From the NCBI RefSeq assembly GCF_000498395.2, contig NZ_CP010979.1, positions 1 to 64,000 of the forward strand: DNA of 64,000 bases. The letters are read 5' to 3'. A program made the position numbers and the translations under genes. Shown piece by piece: positions 25,753 through 34,146 of the stretch. Positions within the stretch are counted from its first letter, which is position 1; the number at the start of each line of letters is the position of its first letter. The notes under the pieces were generated by a model that saw only the letters and a program-made list of their open reading frames with translations, had not been told where the DNA came from and searched no databases. The stretch comes from Pseudomonas putida S13.1.2. GTDB taxonomy: Bacteria > Pseudomonadota > Gammaproteobacteria > Pseudomonadales > Pseudomonadaceae.

Positions 25753-26346
25753 TCAATCCTTGGGTTTGGTAGTAGAAGGGTCGTCGTGCAGGTGGCGCGA
25801 CAGGTACACGCCTTGCGCCACCAGGAAGATCACGGTCATGCCCAGGCTGCCGAACACCTTGAAGTCCACCCAGAAGTCCTGGAAGGTAAAGGCGACGAAC
25901 AGGTTGGCCGCGCCGCAGAACAGGAAGAAGGCGATCCAGGCAACGTTCAGGCGGGACCAGACGGCATCAGGCAGGGTCAGGGCGTGGCCCATGATGCGCT
26001 TGATCAGCACCCGGTCGCCGATGAAATGGCTGCCAGCAAAGCCCAGGGCGAACAACCAGTTGACCACCGGTGCTTTCCATTTGAGGAAGGTTTCGCTGTG
26101 GAAGGTCAGGGTCAGGCCGCCAAACACCAGGCAGGCCACCAGCGTCAGCCACTGGCCCTTTTCCAGCCTGCGCTGGCGCAGGAACAGCGCGCCGTACACC
26201 ACCAGCGAGCTGATGATCAGCATGGCCGTGGCGCTGTAGATGCCGCCAAATTCGAAGCTATGGCCGGCGACTTCCATGGGGCGCGGGTCCAGCTTGTAGA
26301 CGATGAAGAACAGCAGCAGCGGGATGAAATCGATGAATTGTTTCAC
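25753..26346 (-). CDS. yciB: Inner-membrane septation protein A (YciB)
   Basis: 197-residue protein with five to six membrane helices and the YciB signatures [18 protein letters not shown] at the N-terminus and [16 protein letters not shown] near residue 105. YciB affects cell-envelope synthesis and division. The GTG at 26346 gives the canonical N-terminus; upstream in-frame codons to 26415 overlap the divergent gene start and read poorly. It overlaps no gene and is 67 bp from the divergent RNase AM-like gene. Confidence 0.9.
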   Translation of the reverse strand: MKQFIDFIPLLLFFIVYKLDPRPMEVAGHSFEFGGIYSATAMLIISSLVVYGALFLRQRRLEKGQWLTLVACLVFGGLTLTFHSETFLKWKAPVVNWLFALGFAGSHFIGDRVLIKRIMGHALTLPDAVWSRLNVAWIAFFLFCGAANLFVAFTFQDFWVDFKVFGSLGMTVIFLVAQGVYLSRHLHDDPSTTKPKD

Positions 26347-26413
26347 AATGGCAGCCAGAATCGGGATGTGACGGCATAATAACAAACATCGAATCCAGCG
26401 AAAGCGCTCCTCC

Positions 26414-27274
26414 ATGAATGTTGATCTGCACTGTCACAGTACGGCCTCCGACGGCGCCCTGTCGCCCTCGGTACTGGTTGCCCGGGCCCATGAGCACGGG
26501 GTGCAAACGCTGGCGCTGACTGACCATGACACCCTCGAAGGCCTGCCCGAAGCGCGCCAGGCCTGCATTGAGCGGGGCATGCGCTGGGTCAGCGGGGTGG
26601 AATTGTCGTGCACCTGGGGTGGCGCGACCATCCATGTGCTGGGTTATGACTTCCCGCTGGACGCGCCGCCCTTGCTGGCGGCGATTGAAGCACTGCACAG
26701 TGGTCGCTGGCTGCGCGCCGAAGAAATAGACAAACGGCTGGCAGCCAAGGGCATGCCCGGCACGCTCGAGGGCGCCCGCGCCGTGCAGCACGAGCTGGGC
26801 GACAGCGGCAACGCCCCGGCGCGCCCGCATTTTGCCGAGTACCTGGTGCGTGCCGGGCACGTCAAGGACCGTGGCGAGGCGTTTCGCAAGTGGCTGGGTG
26901 CCGGCAAGCTGGGCGACGTCAAGCAGCACTGGCCGACCCTCGACGAAACTGTCGCCACCCTGCGCCAGTCCAAAGCATGGGTAAGCCTGGCGCACCCCAT
27001 GCACTACGACCTGACCCGCAGCAAGCGCAGAAGGCTGATTGCCGACTATATTCAGGCAGGCGGGCAGGCACTTGAGGTGGTCAACGGGATGATGCCGGCC
27101 GAGCAGGTGGGCACGATGTCCATCCTTACGCGTGAGTTCGGCTTGCTGGCAAGCGCTGGCAGTGACTTCCACGGCCCCGGCACCTGGGGAGAGATCGGTG
27201 CCTACCGGCCTTTGCCCGAGGACCTGCCACCTCTGTGGCGTCGATTCAGCCATGAACAGCCTTTGGCGCTATGA
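26414..27274 (+). CDS. PHP-domain phosphoesterase, RNase AM-like (YciV/TrpH)
   Basis: 286-residue metal-dependent PHP protein. Metal-site motifs: [11 protein letters not shown] (4-14), TDHDTLEG (near 37) and GSDFHGPG near residue 255. E. coli YciV (RNase AM) trims 5' ends of rRNAs and acts on short phosphonucleotides, and this protein fits that family in length and motifs. It starts a run of four codirectional genes (PHP, YciO-like, scpA, scpB) with tiny gaps or overlaps, the same order as in many pseudomonads. Confidence 0.87.
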   Translation: MNVDLHCHSTASDGALSPSVLVARAHEHGVQTLALTDHDTLEGLPEARQACIERGMRWVSGVELSCTWGGATIHVLGYDFPLDAPPLLAAIEALHSGRWLRAEEIDKRLAAKGMPGTLEGARAVQHELGDSGNAPARPHFAEYLVRAGHVKDRGEAFRKWLGAGKLGDVKQHWPTLDETVATLRQSKAWVSLAHPMHYDLTRSKRRRLIADYIQAGGQALEVVNGMMPAEQVGTMSILTREFGLLASAGSDFHGPGTWGEIGAYRPLPEDLPPLWRRFSHEQPLAL

Positions 27275-27287
27275 ACAGGATGACTAC

Positions 27288-27917
27288 GTGAGCCAATTTT
27301 TCCAGATTCATGCGGAGAACCCCCAGGCGCGCCTGATAAAGCAGGCCGTCGAGATCATCCGCAAGGGTGGTGTGGTGGTGTATCCGACCGACTCGGCCTA
27401 CGCGCTCGGCTGCCAGATCGGCGATAAAAACGCCATCGAGCGGGTTCGGCGCTTGCGCCAGCTGGACAAGCAGCACAACTTCACCCTGCTGTGCTGCGAC
27501 TTGTCGCAAATGGGGTTGTTCGCCAAAATCGACACGTCGACGTTCCGCCTGCTCAAAGCGCATGTTCCCGGGCCTTATACGTTCATTCTCAATGCCACCC
27601 GTGAAGTGCCACGGCTGTTGATGCACGAAAAGCGCCGCACAATCGGGCTGCGTGTCCCGTCCAATCCCATTGTTCTGGCACTGCTGGAAGAACTGGGTGA
27701 GCCGTTGATGAGCGTGAGCCTGATCTTGCCCGGGGACGAAGAGCCGATGACCGACCCCTACGAGATCCGTCAGCGCCTGGAGCACCATGTCGACCTGATC
27801 ATCGATGGCGGTTTCGGCGACCTCAAGGCGTCGACCATCATTGACCTCACCGGCGATGAGCCTGCGCTGATCCGCGAAGGCTGCGGCGACCCCTCGCCGT
27901 TTCTGGTCAGCGCGTGA
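27288..27917 (+). CDS. Sua5/YciO/YrdC-family protein (YciO-like)
   Basis: 209-residue protein with the KRxR-type YrdC fold: GGVVVYPTDSAYALGC (near 24) and SVSLILPGDEEPMTDPYEI (near 146). Members make threonylcarbamoyl-adenylate for tRNA t6A; the YciO branch is of less certain role. The GTG at 27288 with AGGA 7 bases upstream gives the usual SQFFQIHAENPQARLIKQA start. An earlier ATG at 27252 overlaps the PHP gene. Its stop overlaps the scpA GTG by 3 bases. Confidence 0.86.
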   Translation: MSQFFQIHAENPQARLIKQAVEIIRKGGVVVYPTDSAYALGCQIGDKNAIERVRRLRQLDKQHNFTLLCCDLSQMGLFAKIDTSTFRLLKAHVPGPYTFILNATREVPRLLMHEKRRTIGLRVPSNPIVLALLEELGEPLMSVSLILPGDEEPMTDPYEIRQRLEHHVDLIIDGGFGDLKASTIIDLTGDEPALIREGCGDPSPFLVSA

Positions 27918-28768
27918 GCCACCTGGAAACGCCCGAGGCACCGGCTGAGCAGGCCGAGTCGCCTCGGCAGCTGCAACTGGCCCTGGTCTACGGCGAAGCC
28001 CTGACCGAAATGCCGCTGGACCTGTACATCCCGCCGGATGCCCTGGAAGTCATCCTCGAAGCCTTCGAAGGGCCGCTGGACCTGTTGCTGTACCTGATCC
28101 GCAAGCAGAACATCGACATCCTCGACATCCCGGTGGCAGAAATCACCCGCCAGTACATGGGCTACGTGGAGCTGATGAAGAGCGTGCGCCTGGAGCTGGC
28201 TGCCGAGTACCTGGTGATGGCCGCCATGCTGGCCGAGATCAAGTCGCGCATGCTGCTGCCGCGTTCGGCCGATGTCGAGGAGGAGGAGGGCGACCCGCGC
28301 GCCGAGCTGATCCGCCGCCTGCAGGAGTACGAGCGTTTCAAGGCCGCAGCCGAGGGCATCGACGACCTGCCACGGGTGGGCCGCGATGTCGTGGTGCCAC
28401 GGCTGGAAGCACCGCAGGCCAAGGTGCGCAAGCTGCTGCCGCAGGTCAGCCTGGAAGAGCTGCTGGTGTCCATGGCCGAGGTGATGCGCCGCAACGACCT
28501 GTTCGAAAGCCACCAGATCAGCCGTGAGACCTTGTCCACCCGCGAGCGCATGAGCCAGGTGCTGGAGCGCCTCAAAGGCGGTGCTTTCGTGCCGTTCGGC
28601 GAGCTGTTTGCCGCCGAAGAGGGCAAGCTGGGTGTGGTGGTAACCTTCATGGCAGTTCTCGAACTGGTGAAGGAATCGCTGATCGAACTGGTGCAGAATG
28701 AACCCTTCGCCGCCATCCACGTGCGGCTTCGCCCAGCGCTTGTTGAAGAACCTGATGAACCTGAATGA
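27914..28768 (+). CDS. scpA: Segregation and condensation protein A
   Basis: 284-residue kleisin that bridges the SMC heads with ScpB to compact and segregate the chromosome. The N-terminal kleisin segment FEGPLDLLLYLIRKQNIDILDIPVAEITRQYMGY (about 50-84) and the C-terminal winged helix (VVVTFMAVLELVKESLIELVQ) are clear. The GTG start overlaps the previous stop, indicating translational coupling; the 3' end overlaps scpB by 14 bp. The first 40 residues are a less conserved, Glu/Pro-rich extension. Confidence 0.92.
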   Translation: MSHLETPEAPAEQAESPRQLQLALVYGEALTEMPLDLYIPPDALEVILEAFEGPLDLLLYLIRKQNIDILDIPVAEITRQYMGYVELMKSVRLELAAEYLVMAAMLAEIKSRMLLPRSADVEEEEGDPRAELIRRLQEYERFKAAAEGIDDLPRVGRDVVVPRLEAPQAKVRKLLPQVSLEELLVSMAEVMRRNDLFESHQISRETLSTRERMSQVLERLKGGAFVPFGELFAAEEGKLGVVVTFMAVLELVKESLIELVQNEPFAAIHVRLRPALVEEPDEPE

Positions 28769-29522
28769 CCCCCGCGACCTGGCGTCACTGATCGAAGCTT
28801 TTTTGCTGGCTTCGGGCAAGCCGCAATCACTGGAGCGCTTGTACGAGCTGCTTGAAGAAGCCGAGCGCCCCGAGCCCCAGGTGTTCAAGCAGGCCCTTGA
28901 GCTACTGGGCAAGTCGTGCAGCGGCCGCGCCTTCGAGCTAAAGGAAGTGGCCAGCGGCTACCGCCTGCAAATCCGCGAGGACTATGCGCCATGGGTCGGG
29001 CGCCTGTGGGAAGAGCGCCCGCAGCGTTATTCGCGCGCGCTGCTCGAAACCCTGGCCCTGATCGCCTACCGCCAGCCCATCACCCGTGGCGAGATCGAAG
29101 ACGTGCGGGGCGTGGCGGTGAACAGCAACATCATCAGGACCCTGGTCGAGCGCGAGTGGATTCGCGTGGTCGGCTACCGTGAAGTGCCCGGGCGGCCAGC
29201 GATGTTTGCCACGACCAAGGTGTTTCTCGACCATTTCAACCTCAAGAGCCTGGATGAGCTGCCGGCCTTGGCCGAGCTGCGCGAAATGGAGCCGGAGCCG
29301 CTGCTCGACCCGGATGACGCGCCCGTGCCGGCGCACCTGCAGGCGTTGGCGGATGCCAGCCTCGGGGACGAAGAGGTTGCTGAGCCAAAGGACGAAACAA
29401 GCTTCCGTAGCTTGCTGGTGGAGCTGGATGCCATGGAAGAGGGGCTGAAGATTGATTTTGATGATTTGCGCGAAGAGGAGCCCGAGGCTTCGGTGGAAGA
29501 AGAGGGCAAGTTACAGCCCTGA
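28755..29522 (+). CDS. scpB: Segregation and condensation protein B
   Basis: 255-residue partner of ScpA, a dimer of winged-helix domains. Typical segments: LASLIEAFLLASGKPQSLERL at the N-terminus and LLETLALIAYRQPITRGEIEDVRGV (near 95), then YREVPGRPAMFATTKVFLDHF. The last 70 residues are acidic and low in conservation, as usual in pseudomonads. The ATG at 28755 lies within the end of scpA. A type A REP pair follows. Confidence 0.92.
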   Translation: MNLNDPRDLASLIEAFLLASGKPQSLERLYELLEEAERPEPQVFKQALELLGKSCSGRAFELKEVASGYRLQIREDYAPWVGRLWEERPQRYSRALLETLALIAYRQPITRGEIEDVRGVAVNSNIIRTLVEREWIRVVGYREVPGRPAMFATTKVFLDHFNLKSLDELPALAELREMEPEPLLDPDDAPVPAHLQALADASLGDEEVAEPKDETSFRSLLVELDAMEEGLKIDFDDLREEEPEASVEEEGKLQP

Positions 29523-29541
29523 TTCTTCTTTTGGCAGTGCT

Positions 29542-29635
29542 GGCCCTATCGCCGGCAAGCCAGCTCCCACAGGGGCTTCGCAGGTCTTGAATGTGGTGTT
29601 GTACTTGTGGGAGCTGGCTTGCCGGCGATAGGGCC
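29542..29635. repeat. REP pair, type A (inverted)
   Basis: Same 31-bp unit as at 1592-1684 (GCCGGCAAGCCAGCTCCCAC core) in inverted orientation, between scpB and rluB. Confidence 0.92.
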
Positions 29636-29796
29636 AGTGAGCTCAACACAAGACCACTAGGCTGAAACCTCTCCCAACGCTTGCAAAACCCTCTAACCTC
29701 CAGTGCGTTCCATTGCTGAACCGCGTATGATGCGCGGCCTTTTGGCGCGTTCGTCGCCAAGAACCTGTTTTCATTCCTACACCGGGAGGTGCCCAG

Positions 29797-30864
29797 ATGA
29801 GTGAGCAAGACCTGCAAGATACCGAAATCACCCCGCCATCCGGCGAAAAGCTGCAGAAAGTGCTGGCGCGCATTGGCGTGGGCTCGCGCCGTGATGTCGA
29901 GGCCTGGATCAGCCAGGGTCGCATCAAGGTCAACGGCGTCGCGGCTACCCTTGGCCAGCGCGTCGACCTGCACGACGCCATTGCCGTAGACGGCAAGCTG
30001 ATCAAGCGCGAAGAGGCCGCAGAGGCCACTCGCCGGGTGATCATGTACAACAAGCCCGATGGCGAAATCTGCACCCGTGACGACCCTGAAGGGCGCCCGA
30101 CCGTGTTCGACCGCCTGCCACGGCCAAAAGAGGGCCGCTGGATCAACATCGGCCGCCTCGACATCAACACCACCGGATTGTTGCTGTTCACCACCGACGG
30201 TGAGCTGGCCAACCGCCTGATGCACCCGTCTTACGAGATGGACCGTGAGTACGCGGTACGTGTGCGTGGTGAAGTCGACGACGAGATGATCGAGCGCCTG
30301 AAAGCCGGCGTGATGCTGGAAGACGGCCCGGCCAAGTTCACCGACATCCAGAAGGCACCAGGTGGCGAAGGCTTCAACCACTGGTACCACTGCGTGGTGA
30401 TGGAAGGCCGTAACCGAGAGGTGCGTCGCCTGTGGGAATCCCAGGGCATGGTGGTCAGCCGCCTGAAGCGCGTGCGTTTCGGCCCGGTGTTCCTCAACTC
30501 CGACCTGCCGATGGGCCGCTGGCGTGAAATGACCCAGGGCGAAATCGACATCCTGGCCGCTGAAGTGGGCCTGCAGCCAGTAGCGCTGCCGGCCATGAAG
30601 CTCAAGGCCAAGGACAAGATGGAGCGCCTGCAGCGCAAGTCCACCCGCCCGCTGGGCCGTGGCGAGCGCGTACGCAACCTGCGCCCGGCTCACGAAGGTG
30701 CCGCTACTGGCGAGCGCCCGGCGCGTCAGCCGCGTGAAGAGGCTCCGCGTAAACCTAACCGTGGCAGCACGGTGGCCGAGCGCCCAAGCGATATGCGCAA
30801 GCGCCCGGGCAAGCCTGAGGGTGACAAGCCGGCAGGCCGTGGTCGCGGCAAGCCGCGTGGCTGA
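29797..30864 (+). CDS. rluB: 23S rRNA pseudouridine(2605) synthase
   Basis: 355-residue pseudouridine synthase of the RsuA/RluB/E/F family that modifies U2605 of 23S rRNA. It has an N-terminal S4 RNA-binding domain (about 18-75: KLQKVLARIGVGSRRDVEAWI) and catalytic Asp122 in GRLDINTTGLL, then a C-terminal basic, Arg/Lys/Pro-rich tail of about 90 residues, longer than in E. coli. A GGGAGG ribosome site precedes the ATG, and TATGAT at 29726-29731 is a possible -10. Confidence 0.93.
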   Translation: MSEQDLQDTEITPPSGEKLQKVLARIGVGSRRDVEAWISQGRIKVNGVAATLGQRVDLHDAIAVDGKLIKREEAAEATRRVIMYNKPDGEICTRDDPEGRPTVFDRLPRPKEGRWINIGRLDINTTGLLLFTTDGELANRLMHPSYEMDREYAVRVRGEVDDEMIERLKAGVMLEDGPAKFTDIQKAPGGEGFNHWYHCVVMEGRNREVRRLWESQGMVVSRLKRVRFGPVFLNSDLPMGRWREMTQGEIDILAAEVGLQPVALPAMKLKAKDKMERLQRKSTRPLGRGERVRNLRPAHEGAATGERPARQPREEAPRKPNRGSTVAERPSDMRKRPGKPEGDKPAGRGRGKPRG

Positions 30865-30885
30865 TAAGCCAATGTGGTAATCAAG

Positions 30886-30911
30886 AAACCAGCCTTCGGG
30901 CTGGTTTTTTT
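30886..30911 (+). terminator. Rho-independent terminator of rluB
   Basis: AAACCAGCC-TTCG-GGCTGGTTTTTTT: 9-bp stem, tetraloop and T-run, 22 bases after the stop. Confidence 0.95.
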
Positions 30912-31218
30912 ATGCCTGTGGGAATTGGGCTCTGCAAAGCGGCCCCAAGATATTGAACAAAAAGAATTTTTCGGACGACTGGCAAGTTCCTGAACCGCTC
31001 TGTAAAGAAATCTATACGAACATGGCCGTTTTCAGTCCGCATTTCAGATCAAGCCCGATCGTGTAAACAAACCTTGCCGGCGTCCATGTGCCAAAGCCGC
31101 TGCCCTGGCCCCACCCACCCTTGCCCAAACCCCCGTCCCCACGGTGTTATAGCCGCCATTGCCGCGTGCAAGAGCCCGTCCACAGAGCCGGGCTGACAAA
31201 ACAACAAATGGAGGCGCC
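30912..31218. other. Intergenic region before the leader ORF of aroP
   Basis: About 300 bp with a fragment of degenerate REP-like sequence (TGCAAAGCGGCCCC near 30935), an AT-rich stretch to 31020 likely to hold a promoter, and a C-rich stretch near 31110-31140. No coding sequence is supported. Confidence 0.5.
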
Positions 31219-31389
31219 ATGTACGCCGATCACTCCGCCTTTCAAGGCCCATACCACAGGATCGCTGCGTTTTTTCCGGATGGAAGGACGCAACGCGTTG
31301 ACGCCTGCGCGTTTGCAGGGGTATACAGTGCGCCGCGTTTTACCTGTGACCCTCTTGCGTACCGCGCACTCTTGATCACGCCTGGTTGA
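31219..31389 (+). CDS. Possible small protein of unknown function, 56 residues
   Basis: ATG at 31219 with a strong GGAGG 5 bases upstream. The product begins MYADHSAFQGPYHRIAAFF, is mildly basic, has two Cys (near 30 and 43) and no signal peptide or helix run. The aroP start lies 121 bases downstream, with an inverted repeat between. It may be a genuine small protein, a leader peptide for aroP or chance; I recognise no family. Confidence 0.4.
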   Translation: MYADHSAFQGPYHRIAAFFPDGRTQRVDACAFAGVYSAPRFTCDPLAYRALLITPG

Positions 31390-31421
31390 CCCGCCTCGGC
31401 GGCACCTGAGGTCAAGAAACC

Positions 31422-31437
31422 CAAGGTAACCACCTTG
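31422..31437. promoter_or_regulatory. Inverted repeat CAAGGT-N4-ACCTTG before aroP
   Basis: Perfect 6-bp arms, 4-base centre, about 75 bases before aroP. Could be an operator or a short RNA hairpin; no known box is matched. Confidence 0.35.
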
Positions 31438-31510
31438 CCCATTCCGCTGCGCCACGAGCGCGGTGGGTCCGATTCCGTCACAGATAAAAACAATGCAGGT
31501 GACTTCGTTC

Positions 31511-32929
31511 ATGAGTGGACAAAACATGCATTCAGGCGAGCTCAAGCGGGGCCTGAAGAACCGCCACATCCAGTTGATCGCCCTTGGTGGTGCGATTGGT
31601 ACCGGCCTGTTCCTCGGTTCGGCAGGCGTGATGAAATCCGCCGGCCCGTCCATGATCCTTGGCTACGCCATTTGCGGCTTCATCGCCTTCATGATCATGC
31701 GCCAGCTGGGCGAAATGATTGTCGAAGAGCCGGTGGCCGGCTCGTTCAGCCATTTCGCCCACACCTACTGGGGTGGTTTCGCCGGCTTCCTGTCGGGTTG
31801 GAACTGCTGGGTGCTGTACATCCTGGTGGGCATGTCGGAGCTTTCGGCGGTGGGCAAGTATGTTCACTACTGGTGGCCGGAGATTCCTACCTGGGTCACG
31901 GCGGCGGCGTTCTTCGTGCTGATCAACGCCATCAACCTGATGAACGTGAAGTTCTTCGGTGAAGCCGAATTCTGGTTTGCCATCATCAAGGTCGTGGCCA
32001 TCGTCAGCATGATCGGCCTGGGTGCCTACCTGCTCACCAGCGGCAGCGGTGGCCCGGACGCCACCATCGCCAACCTGTGGTCCCATGGCGGCTTCTTCCC
32101 GAACGGTGTCAGCGGGTTGGTCATGGCCCTGGCGTTCATCATGTTCTCCTTCGGCGGCCTGGAAATGCTTGGCTTCACCGCTGCCGAGGCCGACAAGCCG
32201 AAGACCGTGATCCCGAAGGCGATCAACCAGGTCATCTACCGCATCCTGATTTTCTATGTCGGTGCCTTGGTGGTGCTGCTGTCGCTCACCCCGTGGGACA
32301 ACCTGGTTGCCAGCATCGATGCCTCGGGTGGCAGCTACGGCAGCAGCCCGTTCGTGCAGGTGTTCTCGCTGCTGGGCAGTGACGTGGCCGCCCACCTGCT
32401 GAACTTCGTGGTATTGACCGCCGCGCTGTCGGTGTACAACAGCGGCACCTACTGCAACGCCCGCATGCTGCTGGGCATGGCCGAGCAGGGCGATGCCCCG
32501 GCGTCGCTGGCCAAGGTCGACAAGCGTGGCGTGCCAGTGCGTGCGATTCTGGTGTCGGCTGCCGTTACCTTTGTCGCCGTGCTGCTCAACTACCTGATGC
32601 CTCAGAACGCCCTGGAGCTGCTGATGTCGCTGGTAGTGGCCACCCTGGTAATCAACTGGGCGATGATCAGCTACTCGCACCTGAAGTTCCGTCAGCACCT
32701 GGACCGTACTGGCCAGAAGCCGCTGTTCAAGGCGCTGTGGTACCCCTATGGCAACTACGTGGTAATGGCCTTCGTGGTGCTGATTCTGGGCATCATGCTG
32801 ATGATCCCGGGCATCCAGGTTTCGGTGTATGCGATCCCTGTGTGGCTGTTTGCGATGTTCGTTATCTACATGGTCAAGCCGCGCCGCCGGATGAATACCG
32901 GTGGGGTTGCGGGTACCGCAGCCAAGTAA
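31511..32929 (+). CDS. aroP: Aromatic amino acid permease AroP-like
   Basis: 472-residue inner-membrane amino acid/proton symporter with about 12 helices. The N-terminus LKRGLKNRHIQLIALGGAIG is the hallmark of the AroP/PheP branch, followed by EEPVAGSFSHFAH and the conserved IMFSFGGLEMLGFTAAEAD. Likely imports Phe, Tyr and Trp, which fits with the phhA-phhB-phhR locus 8 kb away. The ATG at 31511 (MSGQNMHSGELKRG) has AGGTGA upstream and is preferred over an in-frame ATG 16 codons earlier. A strong terminator follows. Confidence 0.85.
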   Translation: MSGQNMHSGELKRGLKNRHIQLIALGGAIGTGLFLGSAGVMKSAGPSMILGYAICGFIAFMIMRQLGEMIVEEPVAGSFSHFAHTYWGGFAGFLSGWNCWVLYILVGMSELSAVGKYVHYWWPEIPTWVTAAAFFVLINAINLMNVKFFGEAEFWFAIIKVVAIVSMIGLGAYLLTSGSGGPDATIANLWSHGGFFPNGVSGLVMALAFIMFSFGGLEMLGFTAAEADKPKTVIPKAINQVIYRILIFYVGALVVLLSLTPWDNLVASIDASGGSYGSSPFVQVFSLLGSDVAAHLLNFVVLTAALSVYNSGTYCNARMLLGMAEQGDAPASLAKVDKRGVPVRAILVSAAVTFVAVLLNYLMPQNALELLMSLVVATLVINWAMISYSHLKFRQHLDRTGQKPLFKALWYPYGNYVVMAFVVLILGIMLMIPGIQVSVYAIPVWLFAMFVIYMVKPRRRMNTGGVAGTAAK

Positions 32930-32949
32930 CTCGGCAACGTAGTCTGCAG

Positions 32950-32984
32950 AAACCCCAAGTCAGGCGACTGACTTGGGGTTTTTT
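32950..32984 (+). terminator. Rho-independent terminator of aroP
   Basis: AACCCCAAGTCAG-GCGA-CTGACTTGGGGTT followed by TTTT; perfect 13-bp stem. Confidence 0.95.
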
Positions 32985-32986
32985 AT

Positions 32987-33100
32987 TGCCTGTGCCGGCC
33001 CTTTCGCGGGTAAACCCGCTCCCACAGGTACGGCGCAGCATTCGAATCCTGTGCTGACCCTGTGGGAGCGGGTTTACCCGCGAAGGGGTCGGCACAGGCA
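32987..33100. repeat. REP pair, type C (inverted)
   Basis: Inverted arms of about 42 bp containing TTCGCGGGTAAACCCGCTCC, nearly perfect, between the convergent aroP and LysR genes. Note GTAAAC instead of GCAAGC in the core, matched in both arms. Confidence 0.92.
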
Positions 33101-33109
33101 ACGTATCCT

Positions 33110-33994
33110 TCAGATCTGTTCCAGCAACCAGCCCCTGAATGCCCGTAACGACGGCAAGGCCTCATTCCGGGGCGGATAGATCAGGTAGTAACTGCGCTGG
33201 CTAGCAAACGCTACCCCAGGGCTGTACAGCTCTGCCTTGGAGAGTTCCTCCTCCACCAGAATGCGCGGCACCAGCCCGATACCAATCCCGGCACGCACTG
33301 CCTGGATCAGGTGCGAGGTCAGCTCAAAGCTCGGCCCCAGGCGCATCGACCGGTGCGGCAGGCCATGGTGCGAAAACCACTCGCCCCATGCGTGGGGGTT
33401 GTTGGCCACATTCAACAGCACCTCTTCACTGATCCTTGCCGGGCTCCAGCCCTGGCTATCCGCGCCGGCCTCCGGCGGCAGGATCACCACCAGTTCCTCG
33501 GCATGCAGGCGATGACAGATCAGCCCCGGCAGGTCATGGCTGGCCACACCGATGGCGGCATCGATTTCGCTGGTGTCGAAGTTGATGGCTTCGATGCGCG
33601 AATGAATGTGCACCAGCATGCCCGGGTGGGCGCTGTAGAACGCATGAAGCCTCGGCAACAGCCATTTCGAGCCGAAGGTGGGTAGGGTGGCCAGGCGCAA
33701 GGTGCCCACCCCTGACTGGTAGGCCAGTGCCTGCAGGGTGGCGCTGCGGATGCGCCCCAGTGCCTCGCTGAGCTCGCGCTGGTACAGGCGGCCGACATCG
33801 GTCAGCTGCACCTGGCGGCCTTCGCGGCGAAACAGGGTCAGGCCCAGTTGCTGTTCCAGCGCCTGCACCTGGCGGCTGACCGCGCTCTGGGTCAGTGACA
33901 GTTCGGCAGCGGCGCGGGTGTAGCTTTCATGCCGGGCGGCGGCCTCGAATGCCAGCAGCAGCGACATGGACGGTGTCAGGTGGCGGTAATTCAT
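33110..33994 (-). CDS. LysR-family regulator, GcvA-type
   Basis: 294 residues: helix-turn-helix YTRAAAELSLTQSAVSRQVQALEQQLG (about 25-51) and a substrate-binding-like domain with PTFGSKWLLPRLHAFYSAHP and DAAIGVASHDLPGL, features of the GcvA/AmpR subgroup. Divergent from a large FAD/Fe-S oxidoreductase with 152 bp between, so that gene is the likely target. No perfect palindrome was found between them. Confidence 0.85.
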   Translation of the reverse strand: MNYRHLTPSMSLLLAFEAAARHESYTRAAAELSLTQSAVSRQVQALEQQLGLTLFRREGRQVQLTDVGRLYQRELSEALGRIRSATLQALAYQSGVGTLRLATLPTFGSKWLLPRLHAFYSAHPGMLVHIHSRIEAINFDTSEIDAAIGVASHDLPGLICHRLHAEELVVILPPEAGADSQGWSPARISEEVLLNVANNPHAWGEWFSHHGLPHRSMRLGPSFELTSHLIQAVRAGIGIGLVPRILVEEELSKAELYSPGVAFASQRSYYLIYPPRNEALPSLRAFRGWLLEQI

Positions 33995-34146
33995 TCATAA
34001 AAGTCATTGATAGCGGCAGGATTATCCGTTTGCCCCTGAAGCGAAACTACAGGAACATTGGCCTATACGTCACCCCTGCATGGCAACACCTATGCCGGGG
34101 CGACAGGAATCCCGTGAATTAGCCAATATCAAGAGGCCATCCTTCG

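Noticed and set aside
26347..26415. N-terminal extension of yciB.
   Set aside because: Canonical YciB starts at [10 protein letters not shown], and the extension overlaps the divergent PHP gene start.
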